DNA of 64,000 bases from Tahibacter sp042701255. GTDB lineage: Bacteria; Pseudomonadota; Gammaproteobacteria; Xanthomonadales; Rhodanobacteraceae. Shown piece by piece: positions 54,883-63,768 of this stretch. The stretch spans positions 2,976,001 to 3,040,000 of the forward strand of contig NZ_CP170554.1 of NCBI RefSeq assembly GCF_042701255.1. Direction: 5' to 3'. A program made the translations under genes and the position numbers. How positions within the stretch are numbered: position 1 is the first letter of the stretch; each line of letters starts with the position of its first letter. The notes under the pieces were generated by a model, which did not search any database, was not told the DNA's origin, and was given only the letters and a program-made list of their open reading frames with translations.

Positions 54883-56080
54883 CCTTCAAAGGCACCTCGA
54901 ATAACCCGCCATTTCCGGCAAACGAGACGACAGGTGAGGGGGGCAGCTCGGTAGGTGTGGATGAAATCAAGCCTGCGCCGCTCATGCGGTGCAGGCTTTA
55001 CGCGGGCACTACGCCTCGTTCCAGCAGCCTCGCCAGCCGTTGCAGGTTGTGTGTCACGACCTTCAGGCCAAGCTGCACCTTGGCCCGCGCCAGGCCGATA
55101 CTGCGCACGTACTTGCCGCCCAACTGCTCCAGCCGCGCGAAGGCGTGCTCGACGAACACGCGTTGCTTGGCAATGCGTCGGTTGCGTCGCTGCTGCGCTG
55201 GGCTCAATGCCTTGTAGCGCTCGCCTTTGCGCTGGATCTGCACCCGGTAGCCTTGTTCCTTCAGCGCCAGCTCACGAGCACGTTTGGTGTAACCGCGGTC
55301 GGCGTACACGTCCCGGCTGGTGTTCTGATCCAACACCGCCTCGAACATGGTCGTATCGCTCACGGCGGCAGGGGTCACTTCCGCCCGCCGGATAAACCCC
55401 CAGCGGCGGTCCGTGTTGGCGTGCAGCTTGTAGCCGTAGAAGTTGCGGCCGTTCTTGCGCGTCCAACGCGCGTCCACGTCCTTCTGGGCGCGCTTGGCCT
55501 GATTCCAGTCCTCCGGCACCTCGCCCTGGGCGATCGCGGCGTTCTCTTCGCGGGTGTTGCGCTGAATCGGCGCGGACACAATGCTGGCGTCGATGATCTG
55601 ACCGCCGCGCGCGATGAACCCGGCCCGTTCCAGCTGACCGCTCACCGCCGCGCTGATGTCGCCGATCAGGTCCAGCTTCTTCAACCGCTCTCGCCACACC
55701 CACACCGTCTTGGCATCCGGCACACGCGAGCTGTGGGTCAGCCGGGCAAACCGCGCAAAGCTGTTGCGGTCCAGCACCTGGTACTCCAACGCATCGTCGG
55801 ACAGGTTGTACAGCTGCTGCAGCACCAGCAGCCGAACCATGGTCTCCGTCGGATACGGCGGCCGACCACCCTTGCCACGGTCACCTAACGTCAGCTTCGC
55901 GTCGATCGCCCTGGCAATGGCCGCGAAGTCGATGTGCCGGTCCAGCACCTGCAGCGGATCGCCGATCCGGTCTCGCTTGGCAGAACGCTCTTCACCGGCG
56001 AATAGGCTGATCATCTGGTGGCTCGGTGGACGGAACCCCGAGTGTACTTTTACTTCGGGTTTTTAGAGGCGCCTTCAAGG
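54883..56080 (-). mobile_element. IS5-family insertion sequence
   Basis: About 1.2 kb. Imperfect inverted repeats lie at 54883-54908 (CCTTCAAAGGCACCTCG and on to AACCCG) and 56056-56080 (reverse complement CCTTGAAGGCGCCTC and on to AACCCG). The single transposase gene (54998-56014) lies between. The exact ends and a target duplication could not be fixed by eye; CCT/AGG similarity continues a little outside both ends. Confidence 0.8.
54998..56014 (-). CDS. IS5-family transposase
   Basis: A 338-residue DDE transposase. The N-terminal DUF772-type region is FARFARLTHSSRVPDAKTVW; the catalytic acids fall in IDASIVSAP, DVYADRGYTK and the E of KQRVFVEHAFARLEQLGG (Y-x2-R-x3-E-type region). The frame is intact and full-length, so the element is potentially active. 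It sits between the exported-protein gene at 53476 and the ABC operon ending at 56528, disrupting no recognisable gene. Confidence 0.95.
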   Translation of the reverse strand: MISLFAGEERSAKRDRIGDPLQVLDRHIDFAAIARAIDAKLTLGDRGKGGRPPYPTETMVRLLVLQQLYNLSDDALEYQVLDRNSFARFARLTHSSRVPDAKTVWVWRERLKKLDLIGDISAAVSGQLERAGFIARGGQIIDASIVSAPIQRNTREENAAIAQGEVPEDWNQAKRAQKDVDARWTRKNGRNFYGYKLHANTDRRWGFIRRAEVTPAAVSDTTMFEAVLDQNTSRDVYADRGYTKRARELALKEQGYRVQIQRKGERYKALSPAQQRRNRRIAKQRVFVEHAFARLEQLGGKYVRSIGLARAKVQLGLKVVTHNLQRLARLLERGVVPA

Positions 56081-56527
56081 AGGGAGAAAGGTCGTCGCTC
56101 AGAACCGTAGGTTCTGACGACCTTGAACGCCCAACGGGCCGGACGGGTACGGGTTGGAATCCGTTATCCGCTCGGTCGCGCGATAGCGTTGAATGTTCCG
56201 AGTGCTCGGCTGCTGCGAACACTCCGATCGTTCTGACGATGCCGACGGCGTCGGCGCTATCGATCATGTCGAGCCATCGCGTCATCGTGCCGGTTCGTCA
56301 CGGCGACGATCGCGAGTGATGCCCCGTTGTCGCGGGGTATCAGGGCGGCTTCCGTATCCATGGCGTCGGTTCTGAGCGGCGATCTCGCGACACCATGTTG
56401 CGGCCGGATCTGTTGCCCGCATTCGCCTGGAACGCACCGGAAATCGCCAGGGCAAACCGATCCGGAAACGACGCAAACAAGAAGGCCGCCTTGCGGCGGC
56501 CTTCTCGCGCTTCCGTGCGCACTACGC
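56081..56527. other. Intergenic region between the IS element and the ABC operon
   Basis: About 450 bases without a supported gene. It holds an imperfect hairpin at 56089-56124 (arms AGGTCGT and ACGACCT around CAGAACC/GGTTCTG) of unknown role and the terminator at 56481. Confidence 0.45.
56481..56504 (-). terminator. Terminator of the ABC operon
   Basis: Perfect stem GAAGGCCGCC/GGCGGCCTTC, loop TTGC, followed on the minus strand by TTGTTTG, just after the permease stop at 56528. Confidence 0.8.
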
Positions 56528-57499
56528 TCAGCTGTCGTCGCGCCAGCGGCGCAGCCAGATCGCCAGGGCGATCATGCCGACGCCGGCCGCGGCGCCTATC
56601 CAGATGTTCGGGCCGGACAGCGGGCCGAGTATCGTGTTCATGTCGATCGCATTGACCAGCACCTGCGGGCCGTCGACGTGATCCATGCGGCGTTCCAGCG
56701 CATCGAAATCCATCCAGCTGCCGGGCAGCACGCTGAACAGCAGGCGCGCCACGATGTGCTGCCAGAACCAGTCGTTCGGAACGCGCAGGTGGGTCACTGC
56801 ATCGAAGATCGACACGCAGGTGCCCGCGGCGACTGGCAGCAGGGTGGCCCAGAGGAACGGCACGCGCTTGGCGAAGGCCGAGCAGAGCATGAGCCAGCCG
56901 ATGCTCGGCAGCGCCCAGATCGCATTCAGCGGGATCAGCATCGCGATCTTGCCGATCACGCTCAGCGGCGAGGCATTGGCCCAGATCGTCGTGAACGGAT
57001 TGATGCCGTAGACCGAGACGATGACGCTGAACAGGATCAGCAGGCCGAGCATCAGTGCTAGCGCGGCGGCGAGTGCGAACAGCGGCGCCACGACGGTCGC
57101 GGCGGCGACCTTGGACAGCACGGTCTCCAGGTCCGACACGGGCAGCGATTTCCAGAACAGGATGCTGCGATCGCGGCGTTCGTCGTAGAGCGAGCCGAGC
57201 AGGTAGAAGAACGTCACGATCGCCAGAGTGATCGCGACCGGCGCGCCGGCGAAGAACAGTCCGACGTCGAGGCCGGCGCCCATCTGCAGTTTCTGCTCCG
57301 GCGTCAGTGTCGACGCCAGATCGCCGAGACGCACGCCGTTGATCAGCGCATTGCCGTTGAGGTTGATGTTGGACATGCCGGTGAATGCGGCGATCGTGAA
57401 CACCAGCAGCACGACACCGGCCGCGATCAGCGGCGCCCAGAGGAAGCCGCCGCGATGTTCCCAGTATTCGCGCTTGAGCAGCCAGGCGAAGGTATTCAT
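56528..57499 (-). CDS. ABC-2 type transporter permease
   Basis: A 323-residue permease with about six membrane segments (LIAAGVVLLVFTIAAFTG, AVAITLAIVTFFYLLGSLY, LALMLGLLILFSVIVSVYG and others) and a periplasmic loop from ~190. The YDERRDRSILFWKSLPVSD motif is typical of ABC-2 permeases. It is the last gene of the operon and overlaps the ATPase gene by four bases. Substrate unknown; relatives export peptides or act in bacitracin-type resistance. Confidence 0.88.
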   Translation of the reverse strand: MNTFAWLLKREYWEHRGGFLWAPLIAAGVVLLVFTIAAFTGMSNINLNGNALINGVRLGDLASTLTPEQKLQMGAGLDVGLFFAGAPVAITLAIVTFFYLLGSLYDERRDRSILFWKSLPVSDLETVLSKVAAATVVAPLFALAAALALMLGLLILFSVIVSVYGINPFTTIWANASPLSVIGKIAMLIPLNAIWALPSIGWLMLCSAFAKRVPFLWATLLPVAAGTCVSIFDAVTHLRVPNDWFWQHIVARLLFSVLPGSWMDFDALERRMDHVDGPQVLVNAIDMNTILGPLSGPNIWIGAAAGVGMIALAIWLRRWRDDS

Positions 57500-58353
57500 G
57501 CGTAGGTCCCTTTCATGGTGGCGACGAACAGGTCGGCGATGCTGGGCTGGCGGGTTTCGCCGAGCTCGGCCAGGCGCGGCTTTTCGTTGCCGTCGAACAG
57601 GAAGATCGATTTGCCGAAGATCTGGCGCTCGCCGAGCGGCTGCAGCGCGCGGGCGGCGGCGGCCTTGTCGGGATTGACCATGACTTCGGTGAAGCGGTCG
57701 GCAATCGCGTCCATGCTCGCATCGAGGATGATCTTGCCGTCGCGGATGAACATCAGGTCGGTCAGGATGTGCTCGACTTCCTCGACCTGGTGCGTGGTGA
57801 TGACGATGGTCTTCTGCTCGTCGAAATAGTCGTTGAGCAGACTCTGGTAGAACTCCTTGCGATAGAGGATGTCCAGCCCCAGGGTCGGTTCGTCGAGCAC
57901 GAGCAGGCGTGCGTCGATGGCCATGACCAGCGCCAGATGCAGCTGCACGATCATGCCCTTGGACATTTCACGCACACGCATGCGCGGCTTGAGCTTGGTG
58001 CGGGCGAGGAAGCGTTCGCACTTCTCGCGCGAGAAGCGCGGATGCACGCCGGCGACGAAGTCGATGGCTTCGCTGACGCGCAGCCAGCGCGGCAGCACGG
58101 CGACGTCGGCGATGAAGCAGACCTGCTGCATGAGCTCGTGGCGCTGCTTGCGCGGATCCATGCCGAGTACCGACAGATCGCCCTGGAAGTCGGTCAGGCC
58201 GAGGATGGCCTTGAGCGCCGTGGTCTTGCCGGCGCCGTTGGGACCGATCAGGCCGACGATGCGGCCGGCCTCGATCGTGAAGCTGACGTCGTCCAGTGCC
58301 GCGGTCGCACCGAAACGCTTGCTGAGGTTGCGTGCCTGTACCACCGCGCTCAT
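57496..58353 (-). CDS. ABC transporter ATP-binding protein (YtrB-like)
   Basis: A 285-residue ATPase. Walker A GPNGAGKTTALKAIL, Q-loop region LTDFQGDLSVLG, Walker B LLVLDEPTLGLD and H-loop VITTHQVEE. The signature motif is degenerate: REMSKGMIVQLHLAL replaces LSGGQ, as in several YtrB-type exporters. It overlaps both neighbours by four bases (GntR upstream, permease downstream). Confidence 0.93.
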   Translation of the reverse strand: MSAVVQARNLSKRFGATAALDDVSFTIEAGRIVGLIGPNGAGKTTALKAILGLTDFQGDLSVLGMDPRKQRHELMQQVCFIADVAVLPRWLRVSEAIDFVAGVHPRFSREKCERFLARTKLKPRMRVREMSKGMIVQLHLALVMAIDARLLVLDEPTLGLDILYRKEFYQSLLNDYFDEQKTIVITTHQVEEVEHILTDLMFIRDGKIILDASMDAIADRFTEVMVNPDKAAAARALQPLGERQIFGKSIFLFDGNEKPRLAELGETRQPSIADLFVATMKGTYA

Positions 58354-58724
58354 GACGAGGCTCCTTCCGTCTTACGGCTGTCCTGCACCAGCTTCTCCAC
58401 GTCGAGACCCAGGCGCTTGAGTCGCGCGTACAGGATCGGCCATTCCTCGCGCAGGAAGCGCTCGCGTTCGTTCTTCAGCAAGGCTTCGCGCGCCCCTTCG
58501 TTGACGTACATACCCAGTCCCCGTCGTTTCTCGACCAGTTGTTCTTCCACCAATTCCTGGTACGCCTTGGACACCGTGATCGGATTGAGCTGGAAATCCG
58601 CGGCGACCTGGCGTACCGAGGGCAGGGCGTCCCCTTCGTTCAACACGCCGTCGAGAATCATTGCCACGACGCGGTCGCGCAGTTGCAGATAGATCGGCGT
58701 GTTGTCGTTCCACGTAATGGTCAT
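58350..58724 (-). CDS. GntR-family regulator, YtrA type
   Basis: A 124-residue regulator: winged HTH (about residues 10-75; GDALPSVRQVAADFQLNPIT, VSKAYQELVEEQLVEK) and a short ~45-residue tail, as in YtrA-subfamily regulators that have no large ligand domain. These usually repress their own ABC operon until a membrane stress or antibiotic relieves it. The inverted repeat at 59121-59144 is the likely operator. Overlaps the ATPase gene by four bases. Confidence 0.93.
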   Translation of the reverse strand: MTITWNDNTPIYLQLRDRVVAMILDGVLNEGDALPSVRQVAADFQLNPITVSKAYQELVEEQLVEKRRGLGMYVNEGAREALLKNERERFLREEWPILYARLKRLGLDVEKLVQDSRKTEGASS

Positions 58725-58728
58725 AGAG

Positions 58729-59091
58729 TCAGTCCTGGCTCACCTGCGGCAGCACCTTGCCGAACGAATAGTAGGGCATGTCGAAACCGCCCTTGCCCGC
58801 GCTGCGGCGTATCGGCGAGTCCGGTACACCGTGGTCGACGTCGCTCACGGCACCGATGTCGGCGACCGGCTGGGCGTAGGCCAGGGCGATGTCCTCGGCG
58901 CTCGGGCGCACGGTGACTTCGGGCAGGGTGACCAGCGTGGTCACGCGTTCGGGGGCGATCTTGTGCGTGCTCGCGTGGGTGGCCGTCGGGGTGGCGGGCG
59001 CAGCCGTTTCGCGGGTATTGCGTTCGATGGCGGCGCCGGCGACGAAAGCGAAGGACGCGATCAGGACGGTGGTGACGGTGCTGATTTTCAT
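58729..59091 (-). CDS. Small exported/membrane-anchored protein, first gene of the ytr-like operon
   Basis: A 120-residue protein with an N-terminal hydrophobic segment (MKISTVTTVLIASFAFVAGA, uncleaved signal or anchor) and a Thr/Pro-rich part with no recognised domain. Four bases separate it from gntR, and the promoter/operator is 30 bases upstream of its ATG. It may be a sensor or substrate of the ABC system. No homologue recognised; YtrA operons elsewhere usually start with the regulator. Confidence 0.75.
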   Translation of the reverse strand: MKISTVTTVLIASFAFVAGAAIERNTRETAAPATPTATHASTHKIAPERVTTLVTLPEVTVRPSAEDIALAYAQPVADIGAVSDVDHGVPDSPIRRSAGKGGFDMPYYSFGKVLPQVSQD

Positions 59092-59120
59092 GGCGGCTCC
59101 TCGTGGTGCTCGGCTTGAGT

Positions 59121-59144
59121 GGTGTTGTAGTGAACTATAACACC
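59121..59144 (-). promoter_or_regulatory. Probable operator of the ytr-like operon
   Basis: A 24-bp inverted repeat (20 of 24 positions symmetric); half-site GGTGTT-x-TAGT. It covers the -10 of the promoter at 59134-59161 and stands 30 bases before the first gene, matching the GTGT-type half-sites of GntR/YtrA regulators. Confidence 0.75.
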
Positions 59145-59161
59145 ATATCGAAAACGGTCAA
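59134..59161 (-). promoter_or_regulatory. Promoter of the ytr-like operon
   Basis: On the minus strand TTGACC (59156-59161), a 16-base spacer and TATAGT (59134-59139). Close to sigma70 consensus; the -10 lies inside the operator. Confidence 0.6.
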
Positions 59162-59282
59162 GCGGTTTTTTCGGCGATCGTCAAGAAAATTCGGCAGGAA
59201 TCGAAAACCCGCAGAAAAAACCGTAACTTAGCCTTTTAATCCGAGTATGCTTCGACGGTATTCCACCGCCTCGGAGACTGTC

Positions 59283-59840
59283 ATGCGTCGTCTCGTAACC
59301 GTATTTCTGCTCAGCGCGGCCGCCGCCGCACCGGCCTGGGCCTGCAGTGATCTGCTCAACAGCGAGTACCGGCCGCTGGCCGGCAAGGACAAGGTGTCGC
59401 TCTGCGGCAAGTACGACGGCCAGGTCCTGCTCATCGTCAATACGGCGAGCAAATGCGGTTTCACGCCGCAGTACGAGGGCCTGGAGCAGCTCCACGCGAA
59501 GTACGCGGGCCAGGGTTTCGCCGTACTCGGCTTCCCGTCCAACGACTTCAAGCAGCAGGAGCCCGGCAGCGAAAAGGAAATCCAGGAATTCTGCACGCTG
59601 ACCTACGGCGTGAAATTTCCCATGTTTGAAAAAGTACACGTGACCAAGGAAGAGGCCACGCCGCTGTACGTGCGTCTGGCCGACGCCAGCGGCGGGCGCT
59701 ATCCGACCTGGAATTTCTACAAGTACCTGATCGGTCGCGACGGCAAGGTCATTGCCGATTTCCCGAGCAAGGTCAAACCCGACGACGCGGAGCTCGTCGC
59801 CGCGATCGAGAAAGCCATCGCGGCCAAGCCGGCCAAGTAA
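59283..59840 (+). CDS. Exported glutathione peroxidase-family protein
   Basis: A 185-residue GPx with signal peptide MRRLVTVFLLSAAAAAPAWA. Motifs are NTASKCGFTPQY (peroxidatic Cys), LGFPSNDFKQQEPG and TWNFYKYLIG. Unlike the cytoplasmic GPx at 28442 it has Ser (not Cys) in the FPSND loop, so the resolving Cys may be elsewhere (FCTLTYGVK). Two extra Cys near the N-terminus (WACSD, VSLCGKY) may form a disulfide. It likely removes peroxides in the periplasm. ATG at 59283 is chosen by the signal peptide. Confidence 0.92.
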   Translation: MRRLVTVFLLSAAAAAPAWACSDLLNSEYRPLAGKDKVSLCGKYDGQVLLIVNTASKCGFTPQYEGLEQLHAKYAGQGFAVLGFPSNDFKQQEPGSEKEIQEFCTLTYGVKFPMFEKVHVTKEEATPLYVRLADASGGRYPTWNFYKYLIGRDGKVIADFPSKVKPDDAELVAAIEKAIAAKPAK

Positions 59841-59891
59841 ACCAGTAAATGCGGGTACGGACCCGGCGCGCGGCGCCGGGTCCGCGAAACG

Positions 59892-61613
59892 TCAGTCGCG
59901 CGGCCGGATCAGGCCCAGGCTTTCGAGCTTCAGCACGATGCGCTGCACGGCCTCGTCGGGGCTCATCTCGCTGGTATCGATGCGCAGCTCCGGCGATTCC
60001 GGCGCTTCGTACGGATCGCTGATGCCGGTGAACTCCTTGAGCTTGCCGGCGCGGGCCAGGGCATACAGGCCCTTGCGGTCGCGCTGCTCGCAGACATCCA
60101 GCGGCGTCGCCACGTGGGTTTCGACGAACTGGCCGTACTGCGAAATCATCTCGCGTACGTCCTTGCGTGCGGCAGCGTAAGGTGCGATCGGCGCGCAGAT
60201 CGCGATGCCGCCGTTCTTGGTGATCTCGCTCGCGACGAAGCCGATGCGCTGCACGTTGAGGTTGCGGTGCTCGCGCGAGAAGCCGAGTTCGGACGACAGG
60301 TTCTTGCGCACGATGTCGCCGTCGAGCAGGGTGACCGGGCGTGTGCCGAGTTCGAGCAGACGCACCATCAGCGCATTGGCCAGGGTCGACTTGCCGGCGC
60401 CGGACAGGCCGGTGAAGAACACCGTGAAGCCCTGCTTGTGGCGCGGCGGATGCGTGCGGCGCAGTTCGGCCACGACTTCCGGATAGGTGAACCATTCGGG
60501 GATGTCGAGGCCTTCGTGCAGGCGCCGGCGCAGCTCGGTGCCGGAGATGTTCAGCACGGTCTCGCCGGGCTGGATCTCGTCGGCCGGCGCGTACTGGGCG
60601 CGCTCCTGCACGTAGAGCATTTCCTGGAACGGCACCATCGTGATGCCCAGTTCCGCCTGATGCCTGGCGACGAGCTCCTGCGCGTCGTACGGACCGTAGA
60701 ACGGCTTGCCGTCGCTACCGTTGCCGGGACCGGCGTGGTCGCGGCCGACGATGAAGTGCGAGCAGCCGTGGTTCTTGCGGATGATCGCGTGCCACAGCGC
60801 TTCGCGCGGGCCGCCCATGCGCATGGCCAGATGCAGCAGCGACAGCATCGTGGTCTGTTCCGGATAGTGCGCGATCAGTTTTTCGTAGCAGCGCACGCGC
60901 GTGTAGTGGTCGATGTCGCCGGGCTTGGTCATGCCGACGCTGGGATGGATCAGCAGGTTGGCCTCGGCGATCTGCGCGGCGCGGAAGGTCAGCTCCAGAT
61001 GCGCGCGATGCATGGGATTGCGCGTCTGGAACGCGACGATGCGGCGCCAGCCGAGCTTGTCGAAATGCGCGCGGACTTCGCGCGGGCTCAGGCGCAGATG
61101 GCGGAAGTCGTAATGCTGCGGCGATGCGAGACCGCGCAGACGGCCGCCGAGATAGATCGGACCGGCGCGGTCGAGCAGCCAGGCCACGCCCGCATGACGC
61201 TTGTCGGTGGTGCCGAACACGGCCTGCGCTTCGGCTTCGCGGTCGGGTTCCCAGGCATCTTCGATATCGAGCACGGCCAGGGCCACGCCCTCCGGATCGC
61301 GCAGCGCGACGCGCCGTGCCGGACCGAGCTTGTCGACGAACTCGCGGCTGACGTCGAGCGTGACCGGCATCGGCCAGAGCGTGCCGTCGGCCAGGCGCAT
61401 GTCGCGGCAGACGCCTTCGTAGTCGGCGCGGCCGAGGAAGCCCTTCAACGGCGAGAACGCGCCGTTCATGAGCAGCTCCAGATCGCAGAGCTGGCGCGCA
61501 TTGAGATCCCAGCCCGGCAGGCCGGCGGCTTCGTGCTTGAGCGCGTCGCGCTCGGCTTCGGCTACGAGCAGGTCGACGAGTTGGCCGCCGTGCGGCGCGA
61601 TGAGTTGGCTCAT
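59892..61613 (-). CDS. Bifunctional sulfate adenylyltransferase/adenylylsulfate kinase
   Basis: A 573-residue fusion. The N-terminal ~400 residues are a single-chain ATP sulfurylase (Sat type): QTRNPMHRAH (H-x-x-H motif region) and GRDHAGPG bind ATP and sulfate. The C-terminal ~180 residues are APS kinase with Walker A GLSGAGKST and the DGD motif LLDGDIVRKNLSSELGFS. It makes APS and then PAPS for sulfate assimilation or sulfotransfer. Most gammaproteobacteria use two-subunit CysDN, so this form is notable. No cysH or cysIJ is adjacent. ATG at 61613 fits the family. Confidence 0.95.
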   Translation of the reverse strand: MSQLIAPHGGQLVDLLVAEAERDALKHEAAGLPGWDLNARQLCDLELLMNGAFSPLKGFLGRADYEGVCRDMRLADGTLWPMPVTLDVSREFVDKLGPARRVALRDPEGVALAVLDIEDAWEPDREAEAQAVFGTTDKRHAGVAWLLDRAGPIYLGGRLRGLASPQHYDFRHLRLSPREVRAHFDKLGWRRIVAFQTRNPMHRAHLELTFRAAQIAEANLLIHPSVGMTKPGDIDHYTRVRCYEKLIAHYPEQTTMLSLLHLAMRMGGPREALWHAIIRKNHGCSHFIVGRDHAGPGNGSDGKPFYGPYDAQELVARHQAELGITMVPFQEMLYVQERAQYAPADEIQPGETVLNISGTELRRRLHEGLDIPEWFTYPEVVAELRRTHPPRHKQGFTVFFTGLSGAGKSTLANALMVRLLELGTRPVTLLDGDIVRKNLSSELGFSREHRNLNVQRIGFVASEITKNGGIAICAPIAPYAAARKDVREMISQYGQFVETHVATPLDVCEQRDRKGLYALARAGKLKEFTGISDPYEAPESPELRIDTSEMSPDEAVQRIVLKLESLGLIRPRD

Positions 61614-61669
61614 GAGATCGGTTCCGGAAAGAAAGTTCGGGGTGTCGTCACGGTAGTGCGGCCGGCGGC

Positions 61670-63568
61670 TCAGTCGGCCGCGGCCTGTTCCAGCGATTCC
61701 TGCGCGGCCAGCCATTCGTCCTCGACGCGGCCCAGCTCACCGGCGACGAGACCGAGCTCGCGCGTGAGGTCCGCGGCGCGGGTCGACGGCGTTTCGTACA
61801 GCGCGGGATCGAGCAGCGCGGCTTCGAGCGCGCGCTTGCGTTCGGCGAGCTCGCTCATGCGCTTGTCGAGTTTCTGGATTTCCTTGCGCAGCGGCGCCTC
61901 GCGGGCGCGCTGGTCGGCGCGTTCGCGCCGATCCGGTTTGCGTGCGCCGCTTCCGGTGCCGGTCGTCGGCGTCGGCGCCGCCGCGGCGCCGGCTTCGGCG
62001 CTCTGCCGCAGCACGATGCGCGCGTAGTCCTCGAGATCGCCTTCGTACGGCTGCACGCGACCGCCGCCGACGAACAGCAGGGTCTCGCAGCAGGTGCGGA
62101 TCAACGCGCGATCGTGGGCGACGAGCACGACTGCGCCGTCGAAGCCGTTCAGCGCCTCGGTCAGTGCCTCGCGCATGTCGAGGTCGAGATGGTTGGTCGG
62201 TTCGTCGAGCAGCAGCAGATTGGGCCGCTGCCAGACCACGAGCGCGAGACACAGGCGCGCCTTCTCGCCGCCGGAGAACGGCGCGACCGGCTCCAGCGCG
62301 CGGTCGCCGAGGAAACCGAAGCCGCCGAGGAAATCGCGCGCGGCCTGTTCGCCGAGCTTGTCATCGAGACGCTTGAGATGCTCGACGGCGCTGGCCTGCG
62401 GATCGAGGGTTTCGAGCTGGTGCTGGGCGAAATAGCCGATGCGCAGGCCCTTGGCCTCGAAGCGTTCGCCGCTGCGATTCTCGATCGCGCCGGACAGCAG
62501 CTTGATCAGGGTCGATTTGCCCGCGCCGTTGGCGCCGAGCAGTGCGATGCGGTCTCCGGGCACCAGCCCGAACTTCACGTTGGCCAGCACGGTGCGTTCG
62601 CCGTAGCCGGCCGAGGCTTCATCCAGCCGCGCGAGCGGATAGGGCAGGGCTTCGGGCTCGCGGAATTCGAAACGGATGCTCGAGGCGGCGCGGATCGGCG
62701 CGATCTCGACCATGCGCTCCAGCGCCTTGACGCGGCTCTGCGCCTGACGCGCCTTGCTGGCCTTGGCCTTGAAGCGGTCGACGAAGCTCTGCAGATGCGC
62801 GCGCTCGCGCTGCTGGCGTTCGTACTGCAGCTGCTGCTGCACCAGGCGTTCGGCGCGCTTGCGCTCGAAGCCCGACAGATTGCCGGCGAACAGCTCGACC
62901 TTCTCGTCGGCGATCTCGAGCACGTGACTGACCACGTTGTCGAGGAATTCGCGATCGTGGGAGATCAGCAGCAAAGTGCCTTCGTAACGGCGCAGCCAGT
63001 CTTCGAGCCAGAACACCGCGTCGAGGTCGAGATGGTTGGTCGGCTCGTCGAGCAGCAGCAGGTCCGAGCGGCACATCAGCGCCTGGGCCAGGTTCAGACG
63101 CATGCGCCAGCCGCCGGAGAATTCCGCGACCTTGCGCTGCTCCTCGCCGGGCTTGAAGCCGAGGCCGTGCATCAGCGCCGAGGCGCGGGCGCGGGCCGCA
63201 TAGCCGCCGATGACCTGCAGGCGTTCGTGCAGACGGGCCTGGGTCAGCGCGTCGTGGTCGGCTTCGGCCTGGGTCAGCGCGCGTTCGATCTCGCGGTATT
63301 CGCGGTCGCCGTCGAGCACGTAGTCTAGCGCGCTCGTGGCCAGTGCCGGCGTTTCCTGGCGCACGTGGGCCAGCACCCAGTCGCGCGGTCGCGTGAAGTC
63401 GCCGGCATCGGGTTGCAGCTCGCCGGCGACGAGCGCGAACAGGCTGGACTTGCCGGCGCCGTTGCGTCCGGTTACGCCGACGCGCCATCCGGTATGGAGC
63501 TGAACGCTGGCGTCGGCGAAAAGCAGCTTGCTGCCGCGCCGCAGCGCGACCGAATCGAATCTGAGCAT
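61670..63568 (-). CDS. ABC-F family ATPase (YheS/Uup-like)
   Basis: A 632-residue soluble twin-ATPase. The two domains have Walker A GRNGAGKSSLFAL and GANGAGKSTLIKL, signatures FSGGWRMRLNLAQ and FSGGEKARLCLA, and Walker B LLLLDEPTNHLD twice, joined by a long charged linker (VQQQLQYERQQRERAHLQS). C-terminal coiled coil from ~560. ABC-F proteins of this group act on the ribosome, resolving stalled or antibiotic-bound complexes; they do not transport. YheS and Uup subtypes are not separable by eye. A possible monocistronic gene. Confidence 0.93.
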   Translation of the reverse strand: MLRFDSVALRRGSKLLFADASVQLHTGWRVGVTGRNGAGKSSLFALVAGELQPDAGDFTRPRDWVLAHVRQETPALATSALDYVLDGDREYREIERALTQAEADHDALTQARLHERLQVIGGYAARARASALMHGLGFKPGEEQRKVAEFSGGWRMRLNLAQALMCRSDLLLLDEPTNHLDLDAVFWLEDWLRRYEGTLLLISHDREFLDNVVSHVLEIADEKVELFAGNLSGFERKRAERLVQQQLQYERQQRERAHLQSFVDRFKAKASKARQAQSRVKALERMVEIAPIRAASSIRFEFREPEALPYPLARLDEASAGYGERTVLANVKFGLVPGDRIALLGANGAGKSTLIKLLSGAIENRSGERFEAKGLRIGYFAQHQLETLDPQASAVEHLKRLDDKLGEQAARDFLGGFGFLGDRALEPVAPFSGGEKARLCLALVVWQRPNLLLLDEPTNHLDLDMREALTEALNGFDGAVVLVAHDRALIRTCCETLLFVGGGRVQPYEGDLEDYARIVLRQSAEAGAAAAPTPTTGTGSGARKPDRRERADQRAREAPLRKEIQKLDKRMSELAERKRALEAALLDPALYETPSTRAADLTRELGLVAGELGRVEDEWLAAQESLEQAAAD

Positions 63569-63768
63569 CCGGCTAGTCTAACAGCCGGGCCTGCCCGGTG
63601 TTTCCGTGGCCGGTCAGCCCGTTTGCGAACCCCGTCGGGAACTTCGCCGGGCGCGGGCGGTCGCACCCCGCCGGACGTTTGCCTTCAACCCGCGCCGTCT
63701 CCACAATACGCAGCCCCGTAGCGCCTAAGCGGCCATCGGGCCGCTAACCATCATTTCAGGAGCACTAG

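Noticed and set aside
54725..54985. 86-codon minus-strand open frame before the transposase
   Set aside because: Partly IS-end sequence, no ribosome site, no domain.
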